Notes: generated from the sequence alone by a model not told the origin. DNA of 37,422 bases from Synechococcaceae cyanobacterium SM2_3_2 (GCA_012031565.1 JAAUUM010000015.1:1-37422); one strand, 5' to 3'; shown: positions 1-10,173, numbered from the stretch's first letter. Program-made: numbers and translations.

Positions 1-115
1 GAGCCAGAAAAAGTGAGGTCGATCGGAGCTGGGGGCGATCGTCTTGACTGGGGCAACCTGAGGCTGGGGATCCCTTGGTCTCAACGATCTTTGCTTCTGA
101 GGTTAACGCACTCAT
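1..115 (-). CDS. Start of a further minus-strand ORF, open to the window edge (hypothetical protein)
   Basis: ATG (complement of 113-115) overlaps the TGA of the upstream ORF (112-114) in an ATGA arrangement. Reads MSALTSEAKIVETKGSPASGCPSQDDRPQLRSTSLFLA... with no stop to position 1. Confidence 0.35.
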   Translation of the reverse strand, partial: MSALTSEAKIVETKGSPASGCPSQDDRPQLRSTSLFLA

Positions 116-1161
116 GTAGGGGGCGGCATCTCGGCCCAGATGGAGGGGGCACTTTGAGCAGACCGGCTGGAGAGCGGATCACTCAGACTATTGCGGCTGG
201 CCTTGGCCAAGGGGTTGAGCAGGGGATTTACCTCAGGTTCTGGCTCAGGGGGAGAGTGACGGGCGATGGTAAAGGTGACGCTGGTGGGCAACTGATCATT
301 GGCAGGATGGAGCATCAGGGTACCGACCAAATCCTGCTGCCAAGGCCGGACGGGGAGAGGAATCGGCAAGCTGAAAACAGCGGTACGGGCTTCCGGCGGA
401 AATTGAATCGACCGTTGGCTCTCGTAGACCACCTCACCGGCTGAATAGACCCGCGCTTCCATATCTCCAGGGCCACCAATTCGCCCCGTCAATACCACCA
501 CTTCACCGGGATCCCCTTGCAATTGACTATGAAGCAGGGTGAAAGAGATGGGTTCTAGGTTGCTGATCTGAGCCAGATCAGGGCCGGTCAAAGCTGGCTC
601 AACGGTGGCTACTCCTGATGGTGAAGGTTGAGGGGCCTCAAGATAGTCCGTCTCCCCCCAAAAGGGATCTGGGTCTGAGTTTGGCTGGGCCTCATCAAGG
701 GTCTGGTCATGTTCCCCAACCTGATCGATAGGCTGGGGATCCCTGGACATCAGAGTGGCATCTTCTTGGGCGGCATCTTCCGGGGCGACATCTTCCTGGA
801 TAGACAGGCGCAGCACATCGGAGCGGGTTTCCCCAAACAGCTCGGCGATCAGATCCGCATCATGGCAGTAAAATTCCCAGACCCCAGCCCCCAGATCCGT
901 GGCGGGCAGGATCACCCCCACCCCTTCGTCATTGGTACGAATGGAGCGACGTTCTTGCAGAGAAGGAGAGACGCCAGCGGTGGGCCGATCGGTGGGACTG
1001 GGATCCCCTGGTTGGAGATGATGGATGTCCACCGTGATGGTGAAGTGGGGCTGAGGTGAGCGGGCGATGATGGTGTAGGTGCCTGCGGTGAGGCTGCCAC
1101 CTTCGTGGGGAACGGCTTCCCATTGGTCTTGCCCGTCAGCGCGAACCCAGAAGTTCATCAT
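112..1161 (-). CDS. Hypothetical protein, proline/acid-rich middle region
   Basis: Long ORF (349 aa). Its start overlaps the hisS stop by 4 nt, suggesting translational coupling. Family not recognised. Confidence 0.65.
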   Translation of the reverse strand: MMNFWVRADGQDQWEAVPHEGGSLTAGTYTIIARSPQPHFTITVDIHHLQPGDPSPTDRPTAGVSPSLQERRSIRTNDEGVGVILPATDLGAGVWEFYCHDADLIAELFGETRSDVLRLSIQEDVAPEDAAQEDATLMSRDPQPIDQVGEHDQTLDEAQPNSDPDPFWGETDYLEAPQPSPSGVATVEPALTGPDLAQISNLEPISFTLLHSQLQGDPGEVVVLTGRIGGPGDMEARVYSAGEVVYESQRSIQFPPEARTAVFSLPIPLPVRPWQQDLVGTLMLHPANDQLPTSVTFTIARHSPPEPEPEVNPLLNPLAKASRNSLSDPLSSRSAQSAPSIWAEMPPPT

Positions 1162-2444
1162 CGTTCTATCTCCCGTTTGGCCTGTTGCAAGGTTTGAGTC
1201 AGGGTTTCGATCAGTTGCGACTGAGGCAGCGTTTCCTGCTGGCCGGTCTGTAGGTTTTTGAGCTGGACGGTTTGGGCTGCTGCTTCAGCCTCTCCCACAA
1301 TCACAGCCCACTGAGCCTGGTAGCGGTCGGCCCGTTTGAACTGTTTGCCAAACGCACTGCCACTCAAGTCCACCATCGCTGGGATCCCTTGATGACGCAG
1401 CTGATGGGCCAGTTGTAAGGCTTGGGCTTCTGCCAAGGCTCCTCTTGAGATCATATAGACCTGTGGGTCGCTCCGATCGACCGTCTGTTGAAGAGATTGC
1501 AACACCAGCACCAGCCGTTCTAATCCCATCGCCCAGCCCACTGCCGGGGTCTCGGATCCGCCCAGTTCCTGCACTAGGCCATCATAGCGGCCCCCACCAC
1601 AGACGGTGCTTTGGGCTCCCAGTTGGGCCGATTGGATTTCAAAAGCGGTGTGGGTGTAATAGTCTAGCCCCCGCACCAGGCGATGATCGATCTGAAACGG
1701 GATCCCGAGGCCGCTGAGATGGGCCTGTACCTGCTCAAACCGCTGGCGAGAGTCGGATCCCAGGTGCTCCAGCAGCTTGGGGGCCTCCACCACAATCTCT
1801 TGGGTGCGTTTGTCTTTGCTATCCAGGATGCGGAGGGGATTGCGCTGTAGTCGATCTTGAGAATCGGGATCCAGCTCTGCATGATAGGGGATAAGAAAAT
1901 CCACTAGGGCGGCTCGATAGGCTTGGCGGTCGGTGGGATCCCCGACTGAGTTGAGCAGGAGTACCAGATCTTTTAGACCCAGATCCCGCAATAACTCCCA
2001 GCCCAGGGCAATGGCTTCGGCATCGGCGCGGGGATCGGAGCTGCCCACTAGCTCTAGGCCCAATTGGTGGAACTGCCGTTGTCGGCCCGCTTGGGGGCGC
2101 TCATAGCGAAACATGGGGCCGGTGTACCACAGCCGTTGCACATCGCCTGTGGCTTGCAGGTTGTGTTGGATATACGCTCGCACCACTCCGGCGGTATTTT
2201 CGGGCCGTAGGGTGATCTCCACATCCCCTCGGGTGGTGAAGGAATACATCTCTTTGCCCACCACATCGGTGGCGGTGCCAATGCCTCGGGCGAACAGGTC
2301 TGTCACCTCAAAAATGGGGGTACGAATCTCCCGATAGCCCGCCCGCTGGAGATGATCTTGGGCCACCTGTTCGATGTGCTGCCAAAGGTCTGATTCTCCG
2401 GGCAAAATGTCTCGTGTGCCCCGTACCGCCTGAATGTTTTGCAT
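1158..2444 (-). CDS. hisS: Histidyl-tRNA synthetase
   Basis: 428 aa; class II aaRS motifs, e.g. AVRGTRDILPGE, MFRYERPQAGRQRQFHQLGLE, VRGLDYYTHTAFE, CGGGRYDGL. Confidence 0.96.
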   Translation of the reverse strand: MQNIQAVRGTRDILPGESDLWQHIEQVAQDHLQRAGYREIRTPIFEVTDLFARGIGTATDVVGKEMYSFTTRGDVEITLRPENTAGVVRAYIQHNLQATGDVQRLWYTGPMFRYERPQAGRQRQFHQLGLELVGSSDPRADAEAIALGWELLRDLGLKDLVLLLNSVGDPTDRQAYRAALVDFLIPYHAELDPDSQDRLQRNPLRILDSKDKRTQEIVVEAPKLLEHLGSDSRQRFEQVQAHLSGLGIPFQIDHRLVRGLDYYTHTAFEIQSAQLGAQSTVCGGGRYDGLVQELGGSETPAVGWAMGLERLVLVLQSLQQTVDRSDPQVYMISRGALAEAQALQLAHQLRHQGIPAMVDLSGSAFGKQFKRADRYQAQWAVIVGEAEAAAQTVQLKNLQTGQQETLPQSQLIETLTQTLQQAKREIER

Positions 2445-2489
2445 AGGGTGCTAGTCAATAGAATAGAGCTTTGCTGGCCGGGATCCGGG

Positions 2490-3464
2490 CTAGAATCCGC
2501 ACTGGTCACTGATCTGATCGAGGGCACTCACTTCAGCCGAGGACAGCCGCCAGCCCAATGCCCCAGCGTTCTCCTCAGCCTGCCGCAGCGTCTTAGCTCC
2601 TGGGATCGGCAACGCCCCTTTGCAAATCACCCAGTTGAGGGCGACTTGGGCTGGGGTTTTATGGTCATGCCCTGCCCCGATCTCTCTGAGTAAGGCCACC
2701 AGCGGTTGAACGGTTTCTAGCTTGTTACGCATCGTCACCCCCCTTGCCCCCGTCGGTGGATGCTCAGGGCTGTATTTGCCCGTCAGCAAGCCCATGCCCA
2801 GCGGGCTGTAGGCGATCAGGGTGATGCCCAGATCTTGGCAGGCTTTGAGCAGGTCATTGCGTTCGGGATCCCGGCAGAGGAGGCTGTATTGCACCTGATT
2901 AGACGCTAATGGGATCCCTCGTTTGTGCAGGGTTTCGTGGCTGCGGCGCATCTGATCAGTGCTGTAGTTGGAGACCCCGACCGCTTGGGTTAATCCGGCA
3001 TTGACAGCATCGGCCAGGGCATTGGCCCAGACTTCTAATGAGATGGGGGGCAGCGGCCAATGGATTTGGTAAAGTTCTACCCGCGCCCGTCCCAAGCGGC
3101 TGAGGCTGTGGCGGAGGGCAGATTGCAGACTGCTGGATGACCAGCGCCACGGCACGGGCATGAATTTGGTGGCAATGGCCACAGGATTGTCGGCATAACC
3201 ACTGGCAAAGGATCCCAGCAGTTGTTCTGACTGACCCAGCCCGTAGATCTCGGCGGTGTCAAAGAAGTTGATCCCAGCGTCTAGACAGGTGCTAAAGACC
3301 TGGGCCAGATCGGTCTCGCCATAGCCACTGCCATAGCCCCAAAAGACTTTATCGCCCCAGGCCCAGGTGCCAATTCCCAGTGGGCTGACTTGAATATCCG
3401 TGGATCCAAGGCTGATCAGATCGGTGGGGGGCATGGTAGCTGTGCAAAAACATCCGCTCCCCAT
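2490..3464 (-). CDS. Aldo/keto reductase family protein
   Basis: 324 aa; GTWAWGD, FDTAEIYGLGQSEQLLG, GVSNYSTDQMRR, NQVQYSLLCR, IPGAKTLRQAEENAGAL are typical AKR motifs. Confidence 0.92.
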   Translation of the reverse strand: MGSGCFCTATMPPTDLISLGSTDIQVSPLGIGTWAWGDKVFWGYGSGYGETDLAQVFSTCLDAGINFFDTAEIYGLGQSEQLLGSFASGYADNPVAIATKFMPVPWRWSSSSLQSALRHSLSRLGRARVELYQIHWPLPPISLEVWANALADAVNAGLTQAVGVSNYSTDQMRRSHETLHKRGIPLASNQVQYSLLCRDPERNDLLKACQDLGITLIAYSPLGMGLLTGKYSPEHPPTGARGVTMRNKLETVQPLVALLREIGAGHDHKTPAQVALNWVICKGALPIPGAKTLRQAEENAGALGWRLSSAEVSALDQISDQCGF

Positions 3465-3572
3465 TGTGGCACTTTGTTTTCTCGCTCTTGTGGCGGGATA
3501 GGTATGTCAAACTGAGGGAAATGATTTACTTTTGTTCACATTTTTTGTTCACCTTTTCTATTCACCTTTTCT

Positions 3573-4535
3573 GTGATGGCTATGGATCCCCTCTCTTTGA
3601 GTCCTTGGTGGTGGCTGGCTTTGGTTCCGGTGGGGCTGGGGTTGCTCTATGTTGTGACCGCTCGTCGCTATCAGTCGGGCAGCTCGGTGGCCAATGCCTA
3701 TGACGAATGGACTCAAGACGGGATCCTGGAGTTCTATTGGGGTGAGCATATTCACTTGGGGCACTATGGTTCGCCACCGGCAGGCAAAGATTTCTTGGCG
3801 GCGAAAGCGGATTTTGTCCATGAGATGGTCAAGTGGGGTGGGCTGGAGTCTCTGCCAGCGGGGACGACTGTGCTGGATGTGGGCTGTGGGATTGGCGGGA
3901 GTAGTCGCATTCTGGCCCGCGAGTATGGCTTCGATGTGACGGGTATCACGATTAGCCCTGCTCAGGTGGCTCGGGCGCAAGCCTTGACCCCAGACGGGAT
4001 CCCGGCGCAGTTTCAGGTGGATGATGCCATGAATCTATCGTTTGAGGCGGATAGCTTTGATGTGGTCTGGTGCATTGAGGCGGGGCCACATATGCCCGAC
4101 AAGGCTGTGTTTGCTCAAGAACTGTTGCGGGTGCTGAAACCGGGTGGGATCCTGGTGGTGGCGGATTGGAATCAGCGGGATGCCCGTCAGCAGCCACTCA
4201 ATCTTTGGGAGGGCTGGGTGATGCGACAGTTGTTGGATCAGTGGGCCCATCCCGAGTTTGCCAGCATTGAGGGCTTTGCCGAATTGTTGGCGGCTACCGA
4301 ATGGGTGCAAGGGGACGTGACCACAGCCGATTGGACGCAGGAGACATTGCCCTCTTGGTTGGATTCCATCTGGCAAGGCATCATTCGGCCCCAGGGGTTG
4401 GTCAAATTCGGGATCCCTGGGTTTGTCAAGTCGCTGCGGGAGGTGCCGACATTGTTATTGATGCGGCTGGCTTTTGGGCAGGGGTTATGTCGATTTGGTA
4501 TGTTCCGAGCGGTGAAGTCGGGATCCCAGGCGTAG
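3573..4535 (+). CDS. 2-methyl-6-phytyl-1,4-benzoquinone (MPBQ)-type methyltransferase, Slr0418-like
   Basis: SAM motif VLDVGCGIGGSSRILAREYGFDVTGITISPAQV. N-terminal ARRYQSGSSVANAYDEWTQDGILEFYWGEHIHLGHYG and the C-terminal region resemble cyanobacterial MPBQ methyltransferase from memory. Confidence 0.88.
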   Translation: MMAMDPLSLSPWWWLALVPVGLGLLYVVTARRYQSGSSVANAYDEWTQDGILEFYWGEHIHLGHYGSPPAGKDFLAAKADFVHEMVKWGGLESLPAGTTVLDVGCGIGGSSRILAREYGFDVTGITISPAQVARAQALTPDGIPAQFQVDDAMNLSFEADSFDVVWCIEAGPHMPDKAVFAQELLRVLKPGGILVVADWNQRDARQQPLNLWEGWVMRQLLDQWAHPEFASIEGFAELLAATEWVQGDVTTADWTQETLPSWLDSIWQGIIRPQGLVKFGIPGFVKSLREVPTLLLMRLAFGQGLCRFGMFRAVKSGSQA

Positions 4536-4568
4536 GGAATGAAAGAGGGATCTCTGTAAGGAGCTGAT

Positions 4569-5336
4569 TTAGTCCAGTGGTTCGAGCCGATAGCGACTGA
4601 GCCAGCGATCTAGCTCCATCTCTTCTTCGTCCAAGAGTTGAGAATTGATCAAGCCCCGATGGAAGGCTAGCCGGATGGCTCGTGCCCGCAGGCTAAAGGT
4701 GGTGCCCCATTCATCGCTTTCGATTTGGTCATTGCTGACTTCTAACTTGTCGTAGAGGTTGCGAAGTCGGTTGGTCACTCCGCGGCGGGATAAAAATCGG
4801 CGGGCAGCAATGGCTTGATCGGTGAGACCCAAGGCAATATCCATCAAGACCTCATATTCGGCATCACTGAGGCCGGTGATCTTGTTTTGGGAGCGAGAAT
4901 CAACCCCTCTTACCTCTCGGTCTATTACGCATTGCTCGTCCAATACCACCGCTTGAATGGCGCTGAGCAATTTTTCATCCGAACAGTTTTTTAATAGGTA
5001 GCCATAAACCGTCTGGGGGGGCACAATTTTATGCAGTTCCCGCACATAAACTTCGTCGGCAAAATGAGACCAAAAGATAATTCGCACATTAGGACGAGCA
5101 GCCCAGACCTGCCTAGCCACGTCGATCCCGTTCATTTCGGCCATGCGAATATCGAGCAATAAAAACTCAGGTTGATATTGCGTCGAAAGATCTAGGGCTT
5201 CTGACCCGTTGGTCGCCACATAGATCGGCCCAAATTGAGGCAGTTTTTGTTCGATCAACCCCTGAATATAGTTGCGATAGAGGGCATCATCTTCGGCTAA
5301 AAGGGTACTCACTGTCGGGATAATTTTCATGGACAT
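4569..5336 (-). CDS. Response regulator (REC domain plus C-terminal HTH-like region)
   Basis: REC features LLAEDDALYRNYI, LLLDIRMAEMNGID, GYLLKN; C-terminal GLSDAEYEVLMDIALGLTDQAIAARRFLSRRGVTNRL. Divergent from the adjacent histidine kinase. Confidence 0.85.
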   Translation of the reverse strand: MSMKIIPTVSTLLAEDDALYRNYIQGLIEQKLPQFGPIYVATNGSEALDLSTQYQPEFLLLDIRMAEMNGIDVARQVWAARPNVRIIFWSHFADEVYVRELHKIVPPQTVYGYLLKNCSDEKLLSAIQAVVLDEQCVIDREVRGVDSRSQNKITGLSDAEYEVLMDIALGLTDQAIAARRFLSRRGVTNRLRNLYDKLEVSNDQIESDEWGTTFSLRARAIRLAFHRGLINSQLLDEEEMELDRWLSRYRLEPLD

Positions 5337-5455
5337 CCTTACTTTAAGAACATAATAGAACCCAAAACAAGGTATGAGTCAGTGCTTGCCACTGTGTTTT
5401 GAGGGGCTGCGGTGAAGAAAACGGTGTAGTGCGTTGACGGGATTCAACTGTATCT

Positions 5456-8403
5456 ATGCCTAGAATAGAAGTATATTACGCTTCTCTTTGTCTTGATTGG
5501 AGTCTGAGAATGGTATTCCTGGCCGATCAGCCTTTTCGAGTGGTGTTTGCTGCGGCCTTGGATGCAATGGTGGTATCTGATGCCCAGGGGCGGTTGCTGG
5601 AGGTTAATGCCGCCGCGTCTGAACTGCTGGGATCCCCGTTGGAGGCATTGGCGGGACGGGAGTGGGGATCCCTGGTGAGTTGTCCTCAACAATTATCTGG
5701 ACTATTGGGTCTTTTGGCGGTGGGGCAATCGGGCCGAGGAGCGCTGGAGCTAAATCTGACGGGTGGGGTGAGCAAGACGGTGGAGTATTCTCTCTCTGCC
5801 GCTGGTGATGGATCCCTTGGTCTGCTGATCTTGCGGGATGTGACTGAGCGGATCCAACGGGAGAGGGAACTGCTGGCGGATCAGCAAAAATTTCAGACTC
5901 TATTTCAGATCTTGCCGGCTGGGGTGGCGATTACCGATGCTGTGGGCACCTTGATTGAGGTCAATCCCGCGTTTGAGAGAATTTTTGGCCTCTCAGCTTC
6001 TCAACAGTTGGATCTCACCTACGACGTTAGTGATTGGCAGATCATCTATCCCGATGGCAGTCCCATGCCCCCGGAAGACTTTGCCAGTGTGCAGGCACTC
6101 CAACAGCAGCGTCCCATTCTTGGCAAAGAAAAAGGCATCTTGCGCCCCAATGGAGAGATCGCGTGGATTGAGGTCAACGCAGCCCCGATTCCTCTGGAGG
6201 GGTATGGGGTGGTGATCACCTATATTGATCGGACAAAGCGTAAAGCTGCTGAGCTGGCCCTCCAAAACAATGAGCTGCGTCTACGTCAGATTATCGAAGC
6301 CATTAATGTACATGTTTTTCTTAAGAGTGCTGATGACGACCAAGTTTTGTATGTGAGTCCTGCTTACGAACAGCTCTATGGGCAAACTGTTGGTGACTTT
6401 AATCAGGATCCCAATGGCTGGCTTGAGCGAGTTCACCCCGAGGATCGAGATGTTCTGAGGGCAATCGTAGAACAAGATTGGAACTTAACCTCGTTACAAT
6501 CCAAGGAATATCGCATTATCAGACCGGATGGATCCTACATTTGGGTGTTGGATTCGGTCGCTCCCATTGTTGGAGATACCGGGCAAAATCAATTTATTGC
6601 TGGTATTGCTTTCGATATTACCGACCGAAAAGAGGCGCAACTGGCCTTGGTAGAGCAGGCTGAACGGGAATGGCTATTAAGAACACTAACCCACCAGATC
6701 CGTCGGTCTCTGAATATTGATGAGATCTTGGACGAGGCAGTTGAGAATTTTCGACACTTGTTAAAGGCTGATCGGGTGGTTATCTGTCGCCTTCTGCCGA
6801 ATACAAATGGTGACATGATCACAGAATCAACTGGTGTAGACTGGCCAGCGGTGAAGGGATCCGATACAAAAAATTCTTTTTTTAGGGAAATTTGGGGTAA
6901 GCCCTACTGTCCAGAAATGTTTGTTGCCATTGACGATATTCAACAGGTTAATCTGTCAGATGCCGATCGGCAGTTATTGAAAAAGTTTAACATTCTTGCC
7001 CATTTAGAGGTTCCTATTGTCATCGATAATGCTGTGTGGGGTCTGTTATGTGTCCATTATTGTGGATCCCCTCATGGTTGGCAAGACTGGGAGATCCACC
7101 TTCTGCAAACCGTAGCGGATCAATTGGCCATTGCTATTTACCAAGCTGATTTATTTCACGACTCTCAGGTGTGGGCTGAAACTTTAGAACATCAAGTGGA
7201 GGATCGTACAGCCGATTTACAACAAGCTTTAGCGTTTGAATCTACTTTGCGATATGTCACCGATCAGGTGCGATCCAGTCTTGATGAGGCTGAGATCTTA
7301 CAGGCCGTGGTGGAGGGTTTAGGTCGGGGATTAAAAGCCGATGGCTGTTATGTCAGTCGTTATCACGAAGATAGTCTTTACTACACGGTTGATTATGAAT
7401 GGACTTTGGTTCATCCCTCCATCAAGGGACGTACCTACACCGCCAATCTAGACATCATGAAACAGTTTTTTCAACATCAGGGGATCCAATACTGCATCAA
7501 TCATCCTGATGCCAGTTGGGTCACTATCGCCGTTTTTCTAATTTCCTTTGATCCAGGGATCCAGTATGGCTTTATGACCATAGCTCGACCCAAAACATCG
7601 TTTTTTTCGCCGGGGGAGATCCGTTTGGCGGAGCAGGTGGCTATGCAGTGTTCCATCGCTATTCGACAGGCACGCCTCTACCAAAGTTCTCAATCTCAAG
7701 TGGAAAAACTTCAAGAACTCAATCGCCTCAAACAGGATTTTATCGATACGATCTCTCATGAGTTACGTACTCCTCTCACCAGCATGAAATTAGCAATTAC
7801 AATGCTGGAAAAGTTTCCACACAACCCGGCAAAACAGGAGCAATATCTCGCTATTCTCAAGTCTGAGTGGAATCGTGAGCTGAATTTGGTCAATGGCTTG
7901 TTAGAGCTACAGTCTCTAGAATCTAGCAATAGGATTTATACCCAGAGCATCGTGGATGTTGGGGCTTGGTTGTCTTCACTGGTTGAGCCTTTTCGCGTAC
8001 GATGTGAGCAACACCAGCAAGTCTTACAGATAGAATGGGATCCGAGATTGTGACCCTTAATTCTGACATTTTTGGGCTCGATCGCATTTTATCTGAGTTG
8101 CTCACTAATGCCTGTAAATATACGCCTTCTCGGCAGTTAATTCAATTGACTGTCAGCAAACTTGAGAATGGCACCCGTTTCCAAGTCACGAATACGGGAG
8201 TAACCATTCCTATCGATAAATTGAGCCATATCTTCGATAAATTCTATCGGATAGCAGATTTGGATTATTTCAATCAAGGGGGCACAGGATTAGGATTAGC
8301 CTTGGTACAAAAAATGGTTGCTTTGCTAGGGGGGAGCATTGTGGCTGAAAGCGCGAATAATATCACCACTTTTAGATTTGATCTGCCTTCTGTCAAGATC
8401 TAA
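5456..8403 (+). pseudogene. PAS/GAF multi-domain sensor histidine kinase, split by a one-base frameshift (ORFs 5456-8053 and 8035-8403)
   Basis: First ORF has PAS and GAF regions and a HisKA box (DFIDTISHELRTPLTSMK). Second ORF supplies the HATPase_c part (ILSELLTNACKYTP, GTGLGLALVQKMV). Adding one C after GGGATCC (8037-8043) joins the frames as EWDPEIVTLNSD. Confidence 0.85.
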
Positions 8404-8498
8404 AGAAAAACGTCAATAGTTTGGTTGCTCGGCCCAAAAGCTCATGAGATGTTAGAGTTCGCTTACGGTTCAAAACGCTCTTTGTTGGCAGTGGTGCT

Positions 8499-8594
8499 AT
8501 GACAAACCCGAAGCAGCTAAGGATCCTGACCAGTGGCGCGGATTGTGGCGGGCTCAATGCGGTCAGCCGAGGTGAGGTGGGATCCCGTGTCTGA
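8499..8594 (+). pseudogene. N-terminal remnant of 6-phosphofructokinase, now a 31-codon upstream ORF
   Basis: Reads MTNPKQLRILTSGADCGGLNAVSRGEVGSRV*, resembling the PFK N-terminal ILTSGGDCAGLNAVIR motif. Stops overlapping the start of the CpcT-like ORF. Confidence 0.6.
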
Positions 8595-9168
8595 ACTGGC
8601 TTACAACCAAGTGATCCACTGGCTAGAGGGCACCTATAGCAATCGGGAGCAAGCCCTGAAGGATCCCGTTTGGTTTATTCCAGTCAGCCTTTGGTATGTG
8701 AAGCTGCCAAGCCTGTTTGAGCAGGGAATCGGCTTTTTTACAGAGCAGGTCAATCAACATACCCCCCAAGCTTTTTACCGCAGCCGGGTTTTGCAACTGA
8801 TGCGGGATCCCTTGCGGTTGGAGAACTACAAGCTCAAGGATCAAGCCGCCTGGGCAGGAGCTTCTCAACAAGCTGAGCGATTGGGTCAGATCACCCTCGC
8901 GGATCTGGATCATTTACCGGACTGTACCATCTACCTGACTCCAGAGACCGACCTGTTCGAGGGGAAAATGAGTCCCGGCCACCGCTGCAAGCTCAACCCC
9001 ACAGATACGGTGGCGATTGAAATCAGCTTTGAACTCTATGCTGATCGCTTCCTCACCTTAGATCGAGGCATCGACATCGCCACGGGTCAACAAACCTGGG
9101 GATCCAGACTGGGATCCTACGACTACCGCAAGCAAGGCCCTCCGCCCGTAGTGGTTGAGCCCAATTAG
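8587..9168 (+). CDS. CpcT/CpeT-family phycobiliprotein chromophore lyase
   Basis: WLEGTYSNREQALKDP, YRSRVLQL, ENYKLKDQAAWAGA, SFELYADRFLTLDRGIDIATGQQTWGS match the CpcT/CpeT pattern. GTG start at 8587 follows GAGGTG; the tracked ORF opens at 8533. Confidence 0.85.
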   Translation: MSELAYNQVIHWLEGTYSNREQALKDPVWFIPVSLWYVKLPSLFEQGIGFFTEQVNQHTPQAFYRSRVLQLMRDPLRLENYKLKDQAAWAGASQQAERLGQITLADLDHLPDCTIYLTPETDLFEGKMSPGHRCKLNPTDTVAIEISFELYADRFLTLDRGIDIATGQQTWGSRLGSYDYRKQGPPPVVVEPN

Positions 9169-9198
9169 TTGAACCCAATTAGTTGACCCTAATTAATC
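9157..9198 (+). repeat. Three near-identical tandem 14-bp units overlapping the CpcT-like stop codon
   Basis: GAGCCCAATTAGTT / GAACCCAATTAGTT / GACCCTAATTAATC. Confidence 0.75.
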
Positions 9199-9294
9199 GG
9201 CTTACCCGTTTGCCCCGTCGCCCCATAAGTTGCACACTATACTCTTGCAGAATGCACAGCCGTTTAGGCTAGCAACGTCATCAGGAGAAATGGT

Positions 9295-10122
9295 GTGGAC
9301 GGACTCGAAGCGTTGATTTTAGGCATTGGTGGAGCGATCTCTGGCATCCTGGCCGGGATCCTCGGAATTGGGGGGGGTGTCTTGCTTAACCCCTTACTGG
9401 TGGGGGTGGGAACTACGCCGGTACAGGCAGCAGCGACCAGCAGTTTAGCCATCTTGATGACGGCAACAGCGGGCACCTTCCAGAATTGGCGGATGGGGTT
9501 TCTGCAAATCGAGAAGACCCTTTACCTCGGGATCCCGGCGATTTTGACGGCACAACTGGGGGTACTGCTGGGCAGCAATGCTCCCGACTATCTATTGGCA
9601 TTGGGCTTTGGGTTGCTGCTGATCATCAATATCTATCTGGTGGGGCTCAAGAAAAAGGCCATCACGAAAGCCCAGTCTCTTACAGGGGATCCCGAGGCTC
9701 AGGTGGACTCGCTGCCGGCTGTAACTCCACCCCAGTCCTTTTGGCGAACACCCTTGGTGGCGCGACTGACCACAGGGGGCTTAGCCGGACTTTTGGCAGG
9801 ACTATTTGGGGTTGGCGGTGGGGTTGTGATGGTGCCAATGCAAATCCTGTTGCTCAACGAGCCCATCAAAGATGCCGTTCGTACCAGCTTGAGTGTGATT
9901 GTAATTACGGGCATCTCTGCCTGTGTGGGTCACGCCTTGCGGGGCAATGTCTTGGTTCTCTATGGCCTGGTTTTGGGGTTGGCGGGCATGATCGGAGCAC
10001 AAGCTGGCACCCGCTTCTTGCCAAAACTATCCGATCGGACGATTAGCATTGCTTTTCGGCTCTTGATGGCGGTGCTCTCCACCTACATGTTTTGGAAAGC
10101 TTGGGCACTGGTAAATAGCTAG
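9295..10122 (+). CDS. Sulfite exporter TauE/SafE-family membrane protein
   Basis: 275 aa with two Gly-rich repeats (GILGIGGGVLLNPLL and GLFGVGGGVVMVPMQILLL) typical of TauE/SafE. GTG start after AGGAGA. Confidence 0.88.
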   Translation: MDGLEALILGIGGAISGILAGILGIGGGVLLNPLLVGVGTTPVQAAATSSLAILMTATAGTFQNWRMGFLQIEKTLYLGIPAILTAQLGVLLGSNAPDYLLALGFGLLLIINIYLVGLKKKAITKAQSLTGDPEAQVDSLPAVTPPQSFWRTPLVARLTTGGLAGLLAGLFGVGGGVVMVPMQILLLNEPIKDAVRTSLSVIVITGISACVGHALRGNVLVLYGLVLGLAGMIGAQAGTRFLPKLSDRTISIAFRLLMAVLSTYMFWKAWALVNS

Positions 10123-10173
10123 ATAGTTTTGCAGGGCTCTGGCTGGATACGGTCAAAGCCCTCTTTATTCATC

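Noticed and set aside
709-1059. Plus-strand ORF opposite the 112-1161 gene
   Set aside because: Antisense overlap with a longer ORF coupled to hisS; no recognisable domain.
9486-10046. 186-aa ORF in an alternative frame inside the TauE/SafE gene
   Set aside because: Fully overlaps a well-supported membrane-protein gene; no recognisable domain.
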